DNA of 47,731 nucleotides from Bacillota bacterium (GCA_014360055.1 JACIYH010000015.1:1-47731), one strand, 5' to 3'; counted from the first letter of the stretch, positions 1-7,688 are shown. The notes: generated from the letters alone by a model not told the origin. Numbers and translations: made by a program.

Positions 1-18
1 TCCCACGTCGCTGACGGG

Positions 19-828
19 GTGATGAAGCTCCTGGAGATATTCCCGTGGGCGGGGGCCGAGTTCAAGGATCAACTGAGCCGTGAGGGGGAGTTCCTGGGAG
101 ATGGGCCGTGGGAGGTTAGCGTGGAACTCGCCAACGGCCGCCTGATGGTGGAGCGCTGGGACGGTCCCGGCTGGCGGTTGGAACTGGACATCCGGGTGCG
201 CGGGCGTGAGGCCCGGAAGGCCACCGACCTGGTGACCGTGGAGGCGGACGAGAAATCGCTCCGGGTGCGCTCGGCACGGTTTTTCGGCTGGAACTACTCG
301 GCCTCGGGAGTGCTGAGGCTGCCCCCGGGCGAGTATCACCTGCGGGGTGTTACCTCCAACGGGCGCATCGGCGCGCGGGGCTTGCGCTGCCGGATCCTGG
401 ACCTGGAGACGTCCAACGGACGTATCGAGGTGGAGGACATCGAGGGCGACCGGGTGGAACTGAACACCTCCAATGGTGCCATCGTGGCCCGGATCTCGGC
501 CCGCAACCTCGAGGCTGCTACGTCCAACGGCACCATCAGGGTGGAGGCCCGGGCGGTCAGGCAGGACAGATACGAACTGAGGACCTCGAACGGCAGCATC
601 AAGCTGATCTGTCCTGACCCCGAACCCGGCTACCGGGTGGACGCCACCACGTCCCTGGGTCCCATCGTGGTGGACCTGCCCGGCATGCCCCGCCAGTCGG
701 CCAGGGGGACGGCCGCCCGGGCCCAGCTCCAGGTGGCTACGCCTGGCTTCGAGGGCAGGGAACGCCGCCTCGATGCCAGGCTACGCACGTCCTGCGGCCC
801 CATAGTGGTATCGACGCGGGAGGAATGA
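19..828 (+). CDS. DUF4097-family beta-solenoid protein (possibly 5'-partial)
   Basis: The reading frame is open to the left edge of the window, so the true start may lie upstream; a GTG/ATG pair at 19-24 is only the first start visible. From about residue 110 a TSNG(R/A/T/S)I motif recurs roughly every 20 residues at least five times, then degenerates to TSLGPI and TSCGPI. This is the ladder typical of DUF4097 (YvlB-type putative adhesin) beta-solenoids. There is no signal peptide or membrane segment in the visible part. The MFS gene follows after 4 bases, so the two are probably co-transcribed. Bacillus YvlB and enterococcal LiaX carry this domain and are tied to cell-envelope stress; a similar role here is inference. 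Confidence 0.8.
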   Translation: MMKLLEIFPWAGAEFKDQLSREGEFLGDGPWEVSVELANGRLMVERWDGPGWRLELDIRVRGREARKATDLVTVEADEKSLRVRSARFFGWNYSASGVLRLPPGEYHLRGVTSNGRIGARGLRCRILDLETSNGRIEVEDIEGDRVELNTSNGAIVARISARNLEAATSNGTIRVEARAVRQDRYELRTSNGSIKLICPDPEPGYRVDATTSLGPIVVDLPGMPRQSARGTAARAQLQVATPGFEGRERRLDARLRTSCGPIVVSTREE

Positions 829-832
829 GCCC

Positions 833-2122
833 GTGCGCCGGGGACTCTGGACCTACTGGGGCCTCGTCCAGGCCGGCTATTCCGTGATGGGAGCGGTGGT
901 GATCCCCTACCTGCGCACGCTGGGTCTGGATCCGGCGCGCCTCGGCGTGTACCAGTCCGTGAACGGGGTGGCGGGAGCGGTGGGGTCCCTGGGCGGGGGG
1001 GTGGTGGGCGACCGCTGGGGGCGGCGGGAAGCCATCGTGCTGGCCCGTTTCCTGCACCTGGTTTCGGTCCTCGTGCTGCTGGCGGCCCGGCGCTGGGAGG
1101 CGGTGCTGGCGGTGGCGGTGCTGAGCGGCCTCGCCCAGATGGCCGGGCCGGCGTACTCGGCCCTGGTGGCGGGGGAGAGTGCTGGCTCCTCCCGGGCCAC
1201 CTTCTTTGGGGGGCTGCAGACGGTGGCCTGGGTGATGGGCGCCGCTCTGCCCCTCGTGGGCGGTTTTCTGGCGGATCGCTGGGGCGCCCGGGTGACCATC
1301 GCCGTTTCGCTGCCGTTCTTCGTGGCGGCCCTGGGCGTGGCCGCTGCGCTGGGTGTGCGTGGGTCGAGGGCGCCTGAGGCTCCGCCGACGTCGTCGCAGC
1401 CGGGCGGGGAGCAGGACTGGCGGCAGCCGGCGGGAGGGGCGCAGGCACGGGGGGTGCGGGGGGCGCGGTGGCGGGTGGCCTGGGAGGGTATGTGGGTCCC
1501 CGGCATGCGCTCCACGGTGGTGGGCCTCACCGTAGGCCAACTGATCAACGCGGCCGCCAACGGCATCATCAACCTGGCCCTGCCCCTGTGGGTGCAGGAT
1601 TACCTGGGGGGAGGATACGCGGAAATCGCCGGGGCGAGCAGCGCCGTAGCTGTGGGGTCAGCGGTGACCATCTACCTGGGGGGCAGGCTGGCCGATCGAT
1701 ACGGCCGCAAGAGGATAGGGACCTTCTGCCTGCTCTGGGCCGGCCTGGTATTCGCCGCCACCCCCCTGGTCAAGACCGTCTGGCACCTTTACGTCCTGCT
1801 GTTCTTCCTCTGTCTGGTTGCCAACGCGGCCGGTCCCGCCCTTAGTGCCGTGAGCGCCGAGTGCGTGCGTCCGTCCGTGCGCGCCACCTTCTCCGGTCTG
1901 CTCCAGGGTCTCTGGTGGGGTGGCCTGGCCGCGGGCAGTGCCGTGGGCGGCTTCCTGTACACCCGCGGTCCCGCCTGGGTGTGGATGGCGATCATGGTGG
2001 GTGGAGTGCTGCAAGTGCTGATCTGGCAGTTGCTGGTGCGGGAAACACTGGGACGCGAAGTGCCCGAGGCCGGGGCGGTGGCCCCGGCGGCACTGGCGCC
2101 CGCGAGGGGGACAGAAGCATGA
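833..2122 (+). CDS. MFS transporter
   Basis: A 429-residue integral membrane protein with about twelve hydrophobic segments in two halves. Both halves carry the MFS cytoplasmic-loop signature between TM2 and TM3: DRWGRRE in the first and DRYGRKR in the second. The central loop between the halves (about residues 175-225) is long and rich in Gly, Ala, Pro and Arg. A GTG start with GGGAGGAA just upstream fits well. The substrate cannot be read from sequence; drug or metabolite efflux is common for this size class. It overlaps the next gene by 4 bases (ATGA), so translation is probably coupled. Confidence 0.9.
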   Translation: MRRGLWTYWGLVQAGYSVMGAVVIPYLRTLGLDPARLGVYQSVNGVAGAVGSLGGGVVGDRWGRREAIVLARFLHLVSVLVLLAARRWEAVLAVAVLSGLAQMAGPAYSALVAGESAGSSRATFFGGLQTVAWVMGAALPLVGGFLADRWGARVTIAVSLPFFVAALGVAAALGVRGSRAPEAPPTSSQPGGEQDWRQPAGGAQARGVRGARWRVAWEGMWVPGMRSTVVGLTVGQLINAAANGIINLALPLWVQDYLGGGYAEIAGASSAVAVGSAVTIYLGGRLADRYGRKRIGTFCLLWAGLVFAATPLVKTVWHLYVLLFFLCLVANAAGPALSAVSAECVRPSVRATFSGLLQGLWWGGLAAGSAVGGFLYTRGPAWVWMAIMVGGVLQVLIWQLLVRETLGREVPEAGAVAPAALAPARGTEA

Positions 2123-2508
2123 GCGAGGAAAAGCTGCGTATCCTGCGCATGCTGCAGGAGGGGAAGATTACGGCGGACGAGGCGGCGCGGCTGCTGGCCG
2201 CGCTGGGCACGCCGGGGAAGGAGGAGGCGCCCGGTGCGCCCGGAGCGGGTGCGGCGAAAAGCAGGAGTCCCTGGTTACGCATCAAGGTCTCCAACCTGGA
2301 GACCGGTCGCACCATGATGAACGTCAACCTGCCCCTCAGTCTCCTCAGCGTGGGTGTGGGCATCGCCAAGCGCTTTGCCGACATCCCCGAACTGGAGAAG
2401 ATCGACCTGGATGAAATCCTGGCCGCCGTCAGGGAAGGAAGCCCTGGCAAGATCATAGAAGTCGAAGACGAAGACGGCGAGGAAAGGGTCGAGATCTCCA
2501 TCGAATAG
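2119..2508 (+). CDS. YvlB/LiaX N-terminal-like (SHOCT-like) protein
   Basis: A 129-residue protein. Residues 1-30 form a short two-helix module (KLRILRMLQEGKITADEAARL) that closely resembles the SHOCT-like segment heading many DUF4097/YvlB proteins. After a Pro/Gly/Ala linker, residues 50-129 hold an unassigned domain rich in acidic residues towards its end. ATG at 2119 overlaps the MFS stop and has a GAGGGGGA site upstream. It is separated from the DUF4097 gene by the transporter, so module and solenoid are split here instead of fused. Function unknown; the context suggests envelope-stress sensing. Confidence 0.7.
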   Translation: MSEEKLRILRMLQEGKITADEAARLLAALGTPGKEEAPGAPGAGAAKSRSPWLRIKVSNLETGRTMMNVNLPLSLLSVGVGIAKRFADIPELEKIDLDEILAAVREGSPGKIIEVEDEDGEERVEISIE

Positions 2509-2643
2509 CGCCCGTCGGGCCGCGCGCCACGGGTTGTGTGCACCGGGATGAGGGGCGTCCCTCGCAGGCGCGGGCTGCCGCGGCGGCGGAGTCGCGGCGT
2601 CCGCGTAGCCGGAGAGGGGCGCGGCAGGCAAGGGGGGAGGGGG

Positions 2644-2985
2644 TTGAGGTCGTTGCTGAGGCGGTGGCTGATCAACGCGCTGGGGCTGCTCATTCTGCCC
2701 TACATCGTGACGGGCATCGAGGTGCGGGGCATATGGGCGGCGCTGCTGGCAGCCCTGGTGCTGGGGCTGGTCAATGCCCTCATCCGCCCCTTTCTCCTGC
2801 TCGTCTTCCTCCCACTGAACCTGCTCACCCTGGGACTCTTCACCCTGGTGATCAACGCCGTGCTGCTCTGGCTGGTGGCAGCCCTGGTGCCCGGTTTCGG
2901 GGTGGCGGGTTTCCTGGCGGCCCTGGCGGGTGCCCTGGTGCTGACGCTGGTGAGCGGGTTGGCCTCCTGGCTGATCACCCGCTGA
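2644..2985 (+). CDS. yvlD: YvlD-like membrane protein (phage holin 4_2 family)
   Basis: A 113-residue protein with four hydrophobic segments and the conserved block ALVLGLVNALIRPFLLL followed by LPLNLLTLGLFTLVINA, characteristic of the PF04020 family (YvlD in Bacillus). The frame extends upstream to 2536, but that part is Arg/Gly-rich and non-conserved. TTG at 2644 directly follows a GGGGGGAGGG site and gives the family's usual length, so I use it. In Bacillus, yvlB and yvlD are neighbours, matching the DUF4097 and SHOCT-like genes here. Despite the family name there is no evidence of a phage lysis role. Confidence 0.82.
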   Translation: MRSLLRRWLINALGLLILPYIVTGIEVRGIWAALLAALVLGLVNALIRPFLLLVFLPLNLLTLGLFTLVINAVLLWLVAALVPGFGVAGFLAALAGALVLTLVSGLASWLITR

Positions 2986-3007
2986 GTATTCCCGGGAGGT
3001 GTGTGAT

Positions 3008-3808
3008 GTGGCAGAAGTCGATCTGGTGAACACGGGGTTACCCCTCCGCCTGGGAGACGGGGGACAGCTATACTTCAGAGAGGGGCTGCCTGCCGTGCAG
3101 CCGTCGCTGCGTCCCTGGGAGGAACTGCGCCCGGTGCTTAAGGACCCGGGCAGCCGTCCTGAAGGCACCGCCTATCTCATGTACCGGGACGTCTGCTGGC
3201 CGCAGCACCGGGAATCCCTCGAGGGACACCGGCTGCGTTACGACCTCACCGTGATACCGGCGGCCCGGGCGGGGAAGGAGCCTGTGCGCACCCACGGCCA
3301 CTACCACGCCACGGTACCGGGGAGCGACCTCACCTATCCGGAACTGTATCACGTGGTGTGCGGGGAGGCCTGGTTCCTGCTCCAGAGGCCGGGCCCGACG
3401 GGAGCGACCGAAGTCGTAGTGCTGCGGGGGCGACCGGGCCAGTACGTGCTGGTGCCGCCCGGTTACGGTCACGTGACCGTCAATGTGGGGAAGTCCACCC
3501 TGGTGATCGCCAACTGGGTCGAGCGGCACTTTGCCTCCTCCTTCTCCGAGATGCGGGCGCGGGGCGGGGCGGCGTACCACGTGCTGGACGGGCCTGCCGG
3601 CCTGGAACTGGTCCCCAACCCGGCCTACGGCGAGCCGGTCCCCGTCCGCATGCGCGACGCTTTCCCCCTGCGCGCCCTGGGCCTGGCCGAGGGAGAGCCT
3701 TCCTATCCCGCGGGGGTACGTGAGCCGGAGCGGTTGGGCTTTCTGGTGGATCCCGGGTCATGGCGCGACGTGCTCGCCAGGGCCTGGCAGGAGGGCGGGC
3801 TCGCTTGA
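3008..3808 (+). CDS. pgi: Glucose-6-phosphate isomerase, cupin (archaeal) type
   Basis: A 266-residue cupin protein resembling PF06560 enzymes, which interconvert glucose-6-phosphate and fructose-6-phosphate using a bound metal. Candidate metal ligands are in THGHYH (about residues 95-100), the Glu of YPELYH (about 112) and the His of PPGYGHVTVN (about 155). GTG at 3008 lies 7 bases after GGGAGGT and is preferred over the in-frame GTG at 2999, which overlaps that site. Bacteria usually use the unrelated classical PGI, so this is an uncommon type for this clade. The product, fructose-6-phosphate, is the substrate of GlmS encoded further along. The next gene overlaps its stop. Confidence 0.82.
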   Translation: MAEVDLVNTGLPLRLGDGGQLYFREGLPAVQPSLRPWEELRPVLKDPGSRPEGTAYLMYRDVCWPQHRESLEGHRLRYDLTVIPAARAGKEPVRTHGHYHATVPGSDLTYPELYHVVCGEAWFLLQRPGPTGATEVVVLRGRPGQYVLVPPGYGHVTVNVGKSTLVIANWVERHFASSFSEMRARGGAAYHVLDGPAGLELVPNPAYGEPVPVRMRDAFPLRALGLAEGEPSYPAGVREPERLGFLVDPGSWRDVLARAWQEGGLA

Positions 3809-4854
3809 CCCGGCGTCAAGCCCCCGTGGCGCACAGCCGTGCCGGGGAACCAGAGCGTGATACCGGTGGCCCGGCGCCGGAGGACGGTTTGCGGGGCGAG
3901 GGCGCGTCGCGGGGGGGCGGGCCCGGGGGAGCGGAGTCGTGGGATGGCTGGCGCCTGGTAGCCGATTACCACACCCATACCCGCTTCAGCCACGGACGGG
4001 GGAGCATCGCCGACAATGTGGCGGCTGCCGCCCGCGCCGGCCTGGCTGAGGTGGGCATATGCGACCACGGACCGGCCCTGCTCTTCATCGGCCTGCGTTC
4101 CGAAGAACGGCTGGATGAGATGCGCCGCCAGGTGGAGCAGGCAGGGGCCGGCAACCCCTCGGTCAAGGTGTTGCTGGGCGTCGAGGCCAACGTGATCTCC
4201 CCGGACGGCGACCTGGACATCTCCGAGGGGGCCGTCGCCGGCCTTGACATCCTGCTCGTGGGGCTCCACCCCCAGATCCGGCCCTCCCTGTGGCAGGGGG
4301 CGTGGCCGCTGGTGTGGAAGAACGGGGTGGGGTGGGTCAGCCGCATGCTCGGGCTGGACGGGAGGGCGGCGGCGGAGGCGCGGCGGCTCAACACGCTGGC
4401 CCTGGTGCGGGCGGTCGAGCGTTACCGGGTGCTGGCCGTCACCCACGCCGGCTTGAAGATGCACGTGGACATGGAGGAGTTGGCGGAGGTGTGCGCCCGG
4501 CGGGGGACGGCCATCGAGATCAACAGCCTGCACGGGTACCCGCGCGAGGAAGATCTGGCGGTGGCATTGCGGTGTGGCGCCCGGTTTATCATTTCGTCCG
4601 ATGCCCACCATCCCGCCCGGGTGGGGTGGCTCGAGGCCGGGCGGGAACGGGCGCGGCGGGCGGGCATCCCCCCCCACCTGGTCCTCAACGCGTGCAAGGA
4701 GCAGGCGTCTTCGCCCGGTGCTGACCAGTTGCGGTCGGGCCCGCCCGGCGCCGCTTGCGGCCAGCAGGCGCGGCAGCGGTGGCGGCGGGAGCGGGGGTGG
4801 GCTGAGAGGGGGCGAACCGGATTCGGGGCGAAGAACGGAATGGCCGGCTGGTGA
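3805..4854 (+). CDS. PHP-domain phosphoesterase
   Basis: A 349-residue protein of the polymerase-and-histidinol-phosphatase fold. Metal-binding motifs are visible in order: DYHTHTRFSHG, GICDHGP, LGVEANV, VTHAG and SSDAHHP. A TTG at 3805 overlaps the previous stop and follows AGGAGGG. The first 45 and last 55 residues are low complexity and probably disordered. PHP hydrolases are often found just upstream of rapZ in anaerobic Bacillota, as here; the physiological substrate is unknown (histidinol phosphatase-like or nucleotide phosphoesterase). Its 3' end overlaps rapZ by 4 bases. Confidence 0.82.
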   Translation: MTRRQAPVAHSRAGEPERDTGGPAPEDGLRGEGASRGGGPGGAESWDGWRLVADYHTHTRFSHGRGSIADNVAAAARAGLAEVGICDHGPALLFIGLRSEERLDEMRRQVEQAGAGNPSVKVLLGVEANVISPDGDLDISEGAVAGLDILLVGLHPQIRPSLWQGAWPLVWKNGVGWVSRMLGLDGRAAAEARRLNTLALVRAVERYRVLAVTHAGLKMHVDMEELAEVCARRGTAIEINSLHGYPREEDLAVALRCGARFIISSDAHHPARVGWLEAGRERARRAGIPPHLVLNACKEQASSPGADQLRSGPPGAACGQQARQRWRRERGWAERGRTGFGAKNGMAGW

Positions 4855-5687
4855 TCATCACGGGGCTCTCCGGGGCGGGCAAGTCGCTGGCGGTGCGGGC
4901 CCTGGAAGACCTGGGCTTCTTCTGCGTCGATAACCTGCCACCCGAGCTCATCCCCAAGTTCGCCGAACTGTGCCAGCAGGGCAGGATCCAGCGGGTGGCC
5001 CTGGTGGTGGACATCCGGGGAGGGGAATTCTTCGGCGAGGTTTTCTCCGCCCTGGAGCACCTGGAGTCGGTGGGCTTCCCCTATCAGATCCTCTTCCTGG
5101 AGGCGTCGGACGAGGTCCTCGTGCGGCGCTACAAGGAAACTCGCAGGCTGCATCCCCTGGCGCCGCACGGTGGCGTGCTGGAGGGTATTCGGGAGGAGCG
5201 CAGGCGGCTGCAGGAATTGCGCGGCAAGGCCCATATCGTGCTGGACACGTCGGACCTGTCTCCCCAGAAGCTGCGCGAAGAGATCACCCATCTATTCACG
5301 GGGAGGCGGCGGGGCCTCATCGTGGTGATCCGCACCTTCGGCTACAAACACGGCGTGCCCCGCGATGCCGACCTGGTGTTTGATGTGCGCTTCCTGCCCA
5401 ATCCCAACTACGTGGAAGACCTGCGCCCCCTGGATGGCACCGACCCGCGGGTACGGGACTATGTGCTGCGCTGGCCCGTCTCGCGGCGCTTTCTGCGGCT
5501 CCTGGGGGGCCTCCTCCGCTTCCTTTTGCCCCAGTACGTGGCCGAAGGCAAGACCCAACTCACGCTGGCGGTGGGGTGTACGGGGGGCCGGCACCGCTCC
5601 GTGGTGGTGGCCGAGTACCTGGCCGACTTCATCCGCCGGCTGGGGCATACCGTGCTTACGGAACACCGCGACATCGAGGAGGAGTGA
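4851..5687 (+). CDS. rapZ: RapZ-like nucleotide-binding protein
   Basis: A 278-residue P-loop protein. Walker A is GLSGAGKS at residues 5-12, followed by the family block CVDNLPPELIPKF. The C-terminal half has FGYKHGVPRDADLVFDVRFLPNP and the near-terminal GCTGGRHRSV. In E. coli, RapZ governs GlmS through a small RNA; the Bacillus homolog YvcJ binds and hydrolyses ATP/GTP, and its role there differs. The GTG at 4851 is within the PHP stop overlap; CTG at 4848 would give the usual RLVIITG opening, but GTG is the most credible start. It leads the rapZ-yvcK-whiA group. Confidence 0.93.
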   Translation: MIITGLSGAGKSLAVRALEDLGFFCVDNLPPELIPKFAELCQQGRIQRVALVVDIRGGEFFGEVFSALEHLESVGFPYQILFLEASDEVLVRRYKETRRLHPLAPHGGVLEGIREERRRLQELRGKAHIVLDTSDLSPQKLREEITHLFTGRRRGLIVVIRTFGYKHGVPRDADLVFDVRFLPNPNYVEDLRPLDGTDPRVRDYVLRWPVSRRFLRLLGGLLRFLLPQYVAEGKTQLTLAVGCTGGRHRSVVVAEYLADFIRRLGHTVLTEHRDIEEE

Positions 5688-5690
5688 AGT

Positions 5691-6692
5691 TTGCCTCTCG
5701 GTCGCAGGCCGCGCATCGTTGCCATAGGCGGAGGTACGGGGCTGTCCACGCTCCTGCGCGGTCTGAAGGCGTATCCGGCGGACATCACCGCCATCGTCAC
5801 GGTCTCCGACGACGGGGGCAGCTCCGGGCGGCTGCGCGGGCAACTGGGGGTTCCGCCCCCGGGAGACGTGCGCAACTGCCTGGTGGCGCTGGCGGAAGCA
5901 GAGCCCCTCATGCAGCAGCTTTTCCAGTATCGGTTCCCCTCCGGTTCCGAGCTGGAGGGACACAGCCTGGGGAACCTCCTGCTGGCCGCCCTGACCCAGT
6001 TGACGGGAGATTTCGAGCAGGCGGTGGCCCTGTGCAGCGGTGTCCTGAAAATCAGGGGACAGGTGCTCCCCGCCACCCGCGACCCCGTGGTCCTGGGTGC
6101 GGTACTCGATGACGGCACCGTGGTGCGCGGAGAGACCGCGGTGACCGCCTGCGGACCGCGGGCGCGCCGCCTGTTCCTGGAGCCGCCCGACCCCGAGCCG
6201 CTTCCGCAGGCGCTGGAGGCGCTGGAGCAGGCGGACGCCGTCGTCATGGGGCCGGGCAGCCTGTACACCAGCGTGATCCCGCCCCTGCTGGTGCCGGGTG
6301 TGCGCCGGCATCTGTGCCAGGGCCGCCACCTGCGCATTTACGTGTGCAACCTGATGACCCAGCCGGGGGAAACGGACGGCTACACCGCCTCGCGCCACGT
6401 GGAGGTACTTTTCGACCAGCTGGAAGCCCGTATGGTGGACGTGGCCGTGGTGAACTCGCAACTCCCCCGTCCCGGGGTGCTGGCCCGCTACCGGGAACAG
6501 GGTGCCGAGCCCGTGCTCCCCGATCTCGAGCGCCTGCGTGCCATGAAGGTGAGGGTGGTGAAGCGGCGGCTGCTGGACCGGGGCGCCTGGGTGCGGCACC
6601 ACCCCGGGCTCCTGGCCCGCGTGGTGATGGGGATCATCGATCCTGCCTACCTCCGCCCGACCCCCCTGACCCCCGACGCCCGGGGCCAGTAG
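5691..6692 (+). CDS. yvcK: YvcK/GlnR-type gluconeogenesis factor (CofD-like)
   Basis: A 333-residue protein of the CofD/YvcK fold. Signature segments are GGGTGLSTLLRGLK near the N terminus, VSDDGGSSGRLR, GDVRNCLVAL and MGPGSLYTSVIPPLL. In Bacillus, YvcK (GlmR) binds UDP-GlcNAc and adjusts carbon flow into peptidoglycan precursors, which fits the glmM and glmS genes in this window. A TTG start lies 6 bases after GAGGAGGAG and 3 bases after rapZ. The last 59 bases overlap, on the opposite strand, the 3' end of the inserted MazF-like gene. Confidence 0.93.
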   Translation: MPLGRRPRIVAIGGGTGLSTLLRGLKAYPADITAIVTVSDDGGSSGRLRGQLGVPPPGDVRNCLVALAEAEPLMQQLFQYRFPSGSELEGHSLGNLLLAALTQLTGDFEQAVALCSGVLKIRGQVLPATRDPVVLGAVLDDGTVVRGETAVTACGPRARRLFLEPPDPEPLPQALEALEQADAVVMGPGSLYTSVIPPLLVPGVRRHLCQGRHLRIYVCNLMTQPGETDGYTASRHVEVLFDQLEARMVDVAVVNSQLPRPGVLARYREQGAEPVLPDLERLRAMKVRVVKRRLLDRGAWVRHHPGLLARVVMGIIDPAYLRPTPLTPDARGQ

Positions 6693-7086
6693 AACGCCGC
6701 GATTGACCCTGCCCGGGCCCTGCGAGCATGCGCAGGAGGCCGGAGCGTACCGGCCGATAGACCTGTGTCGGCAGCCTCCCTATGTAGCCCACTAACCGAT
6801 CCACGCCCACAGCCCTCGTCTGATCTAGCAATGCGAGGGAAGGGCTGGGTAGACCTCCGATGCCTGCAGGGATGGGGGGATAAAGCGCCGGACTGCGGGC
6901 TGCCCAGGGCTGACAGCGGTCGGTGGTCAGGGGAGTCAAGAGTATAACGGGAAAACGGGGCTTTCCCAGTGTCTCGGGGACTCCCACTACGATGGCGGGG
7001 CGAAGGCCATGTTGTTCATGCCCCGGGGGCCTATGCTCCGGGAAGCGCACCGTCACGACGTCTCCCGGCATGAGTGGCCTACCCAT
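6634..7086 (-). CDS. MazF/PemK-family toxin-like protein
   Basis: A 150-residue protein with the PemK/MazF core: PGDVVTVRFP at the start, LRPAIVVGVP, then ILLTPLTT and an ALLDQTRAVGVDRL segment. Family members are mRNA-cleaving toxins. The core ends near residue 115; the remaining Gly/Arg/Ser-rich tail is translated antisense across the 3' end of yvcK, so the natural C terminus may have been lost when the module inserted. The ATG at 7086 overlaps the stop of the HTH gene upstream and sits behind GAGGGG, implying coupled translation. It could also be an inactive remnant; no key residue was tested. Confidence 0.78.
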   Translation of the reverse strand: MGRPLMPGDVVTVRFPEHRPPGHEQHGLRPAIVVGVPETLGKPRFPVILLTPLTTDRCQPWAARSPALYPPIPAGIGGLPSPSLALLDQTRAVGVDRLVGYIGRLPTQVYRPVRSGLLRMLAGPGQGQSRRSTGPGRRGSGGSGGGRQDR

Positions 7087-7471
7087 CTTGCTGCCCCTCG
7101 TCCATGATGACTACGCCGCTGCCGACCCGATACCGGAGTGGTTTGCCTTTGGGTGGCCCACCGGGCCCCCAGTCGTAAGGTTCGAGTTCGTCCAGGCGGG
7201 ACAGGTCGGATTCCAGCCAGGCGCGGTCATCGACGGTCGGTGCCCGCTCCACCTTGCGGTCGTCCGCCGCCGGTGCCCGGTGCCCGGCCCTCCGTGGTTC
7301 CCGGTCCTCGGGTGGCTGAAGGAACGCCTCCAGGTCGCTCTCCCGCACCCGCCACAGGCGGCCGACCTTCACCGCGCGTAGCGTTCCGGTCCGCAGGTAC
7401 CGCATTACGGTCAACCGGCTTATGCTTAGCCTGTCTGCCACCTGCTCCGGGGTAAGGAGCCGTTCGGTCAA
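7079..7471 (-). CDS. Excisionase-type HTH protein, probable antitoxin
   Basis: A 130-residue protein. Residues 4-52 form a MerR/excisionase-like winged HTH (LTPEQVADRLSISRLTVMRYL...GRLWRVRESDLEAFL). A charged linker follows, then a C-terminal stretch with PYDWGPGGPPKG that may bind the toxin. The frame runs back to 7546, but that codon lies inside the promoter, so the start must be internal. TTG at 7471 is best placed, 6 bases after GAGGTG; GTG at 7480 is an alternative. The toxin-like gene follows with an overlapping start. The direct repeats around the promoter suggest this protein represses its own transcription. Confidence 0.75.
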   Translation of the reverse strand: MTERLLTPEQVADRLSISRLTVMRYLRTGTLRAVKVGRLWRVRESDLEAFLQPPEDREPRRAGHRAPAADDRKVERAPTVDDRAWLESDLSRLDELEPYDWGPGGPPKGKPLRYRVGSGVVIMDEGQQDG

Positions 7472-7504
7472 CCCAATCACCTCACTGCGTGTTGCCCACT
7501 TATG

Positions 7505-7544
7505 GCTACCTGTCGCTACTTTAACGCATCTTAAGCTACCTGTC
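7505..7544 (-). repeat. Two 10-bp direct repeats flanking the -10 (candidate operator)
   Basis: GACAGGTAGC occurs at 7544-7535 and again at 7514-7505 on the reverse strand, exactly 30 bp apart. One copy overlaps the -35/spacer and the other the start-site region of the HTH/MazF promoter. The spacing is about three helical turns, so two protomers could bind one face. Autorepression by the HTH protein is inference. Confidence 0.5.
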
Positions 7545-7546
7545 AA
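7518..7546 (-). promoter_or_regulatory. Promoter of the HTH/MazF module
   Basis: Reading the reverse strand: TTGACA (7546-7541), a 17-base spacer, then TAAAGT (7523-7518). The -35 is perfect and the -10 matches at 4 of 6. Transcription would begin near 7511, about 40 bases before the TTG start at 7471. Confidence 0.65.
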
Positions 7547-7547
7547 T

Positions 7548-7562
7548 GCCTCATGCTGAGGC
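7548..7562. repeat. Short inverted repeat between divergent promoters
   Basis: GCCTCA-TGC-TGAGGC forms a perfect 6-bp dyad just upstream of the -35 of the reverse-strand promoter. It could be an additional protein site; nothing further supports it. Confidence 0.3.
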
Positions 7563-7597
7563 TCTTCGGGCAGTGGTGGTTGCGGCCCCGGGTAACG

Positions 7598-7624
7598 GTG
7601 CCAGGAGTGCCAGGAGTGGCAGGA
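7598..7624. repeat. Three 9-bp tandem units upstream of whiA
   Basis: GTGCCAGGA, GTGCCAGGA and GTGGCAGGA follow each other without gaps, ending 8 bases before the candidate whiA -35. They may be an operator or a simple slippage product. Confidence 0.5.
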
Positions 7625-7632
7625 TCAGACCA

Positions 7633-7661
7633 TTGTCGGCCCCCGCCTAGGGTGCTAAACT
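7633..7661 (+). promoter_or_regulatory. Candidate whiA promoter
   Basis: TTGTCG (7633-7638) and TAAACT (7656-7661) are separated by 17 bases; each matches the SigA consensus at 4 of 6. The inserted reverse-strand module cuts whiA off from yvcK transcription, so a separate promoter is expected here. Confidence 0.45.
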
Positions 7662-7688
7662 CAAAGGTGGGTGCGCGGGGGGCCTGGA

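Noticed and set aside
2536-2643. N-terminal extension of the YvlD-like protein
   Set aside because: Arg/Gly-rich, unlike the family; TTG at 2644 has a strong SD.
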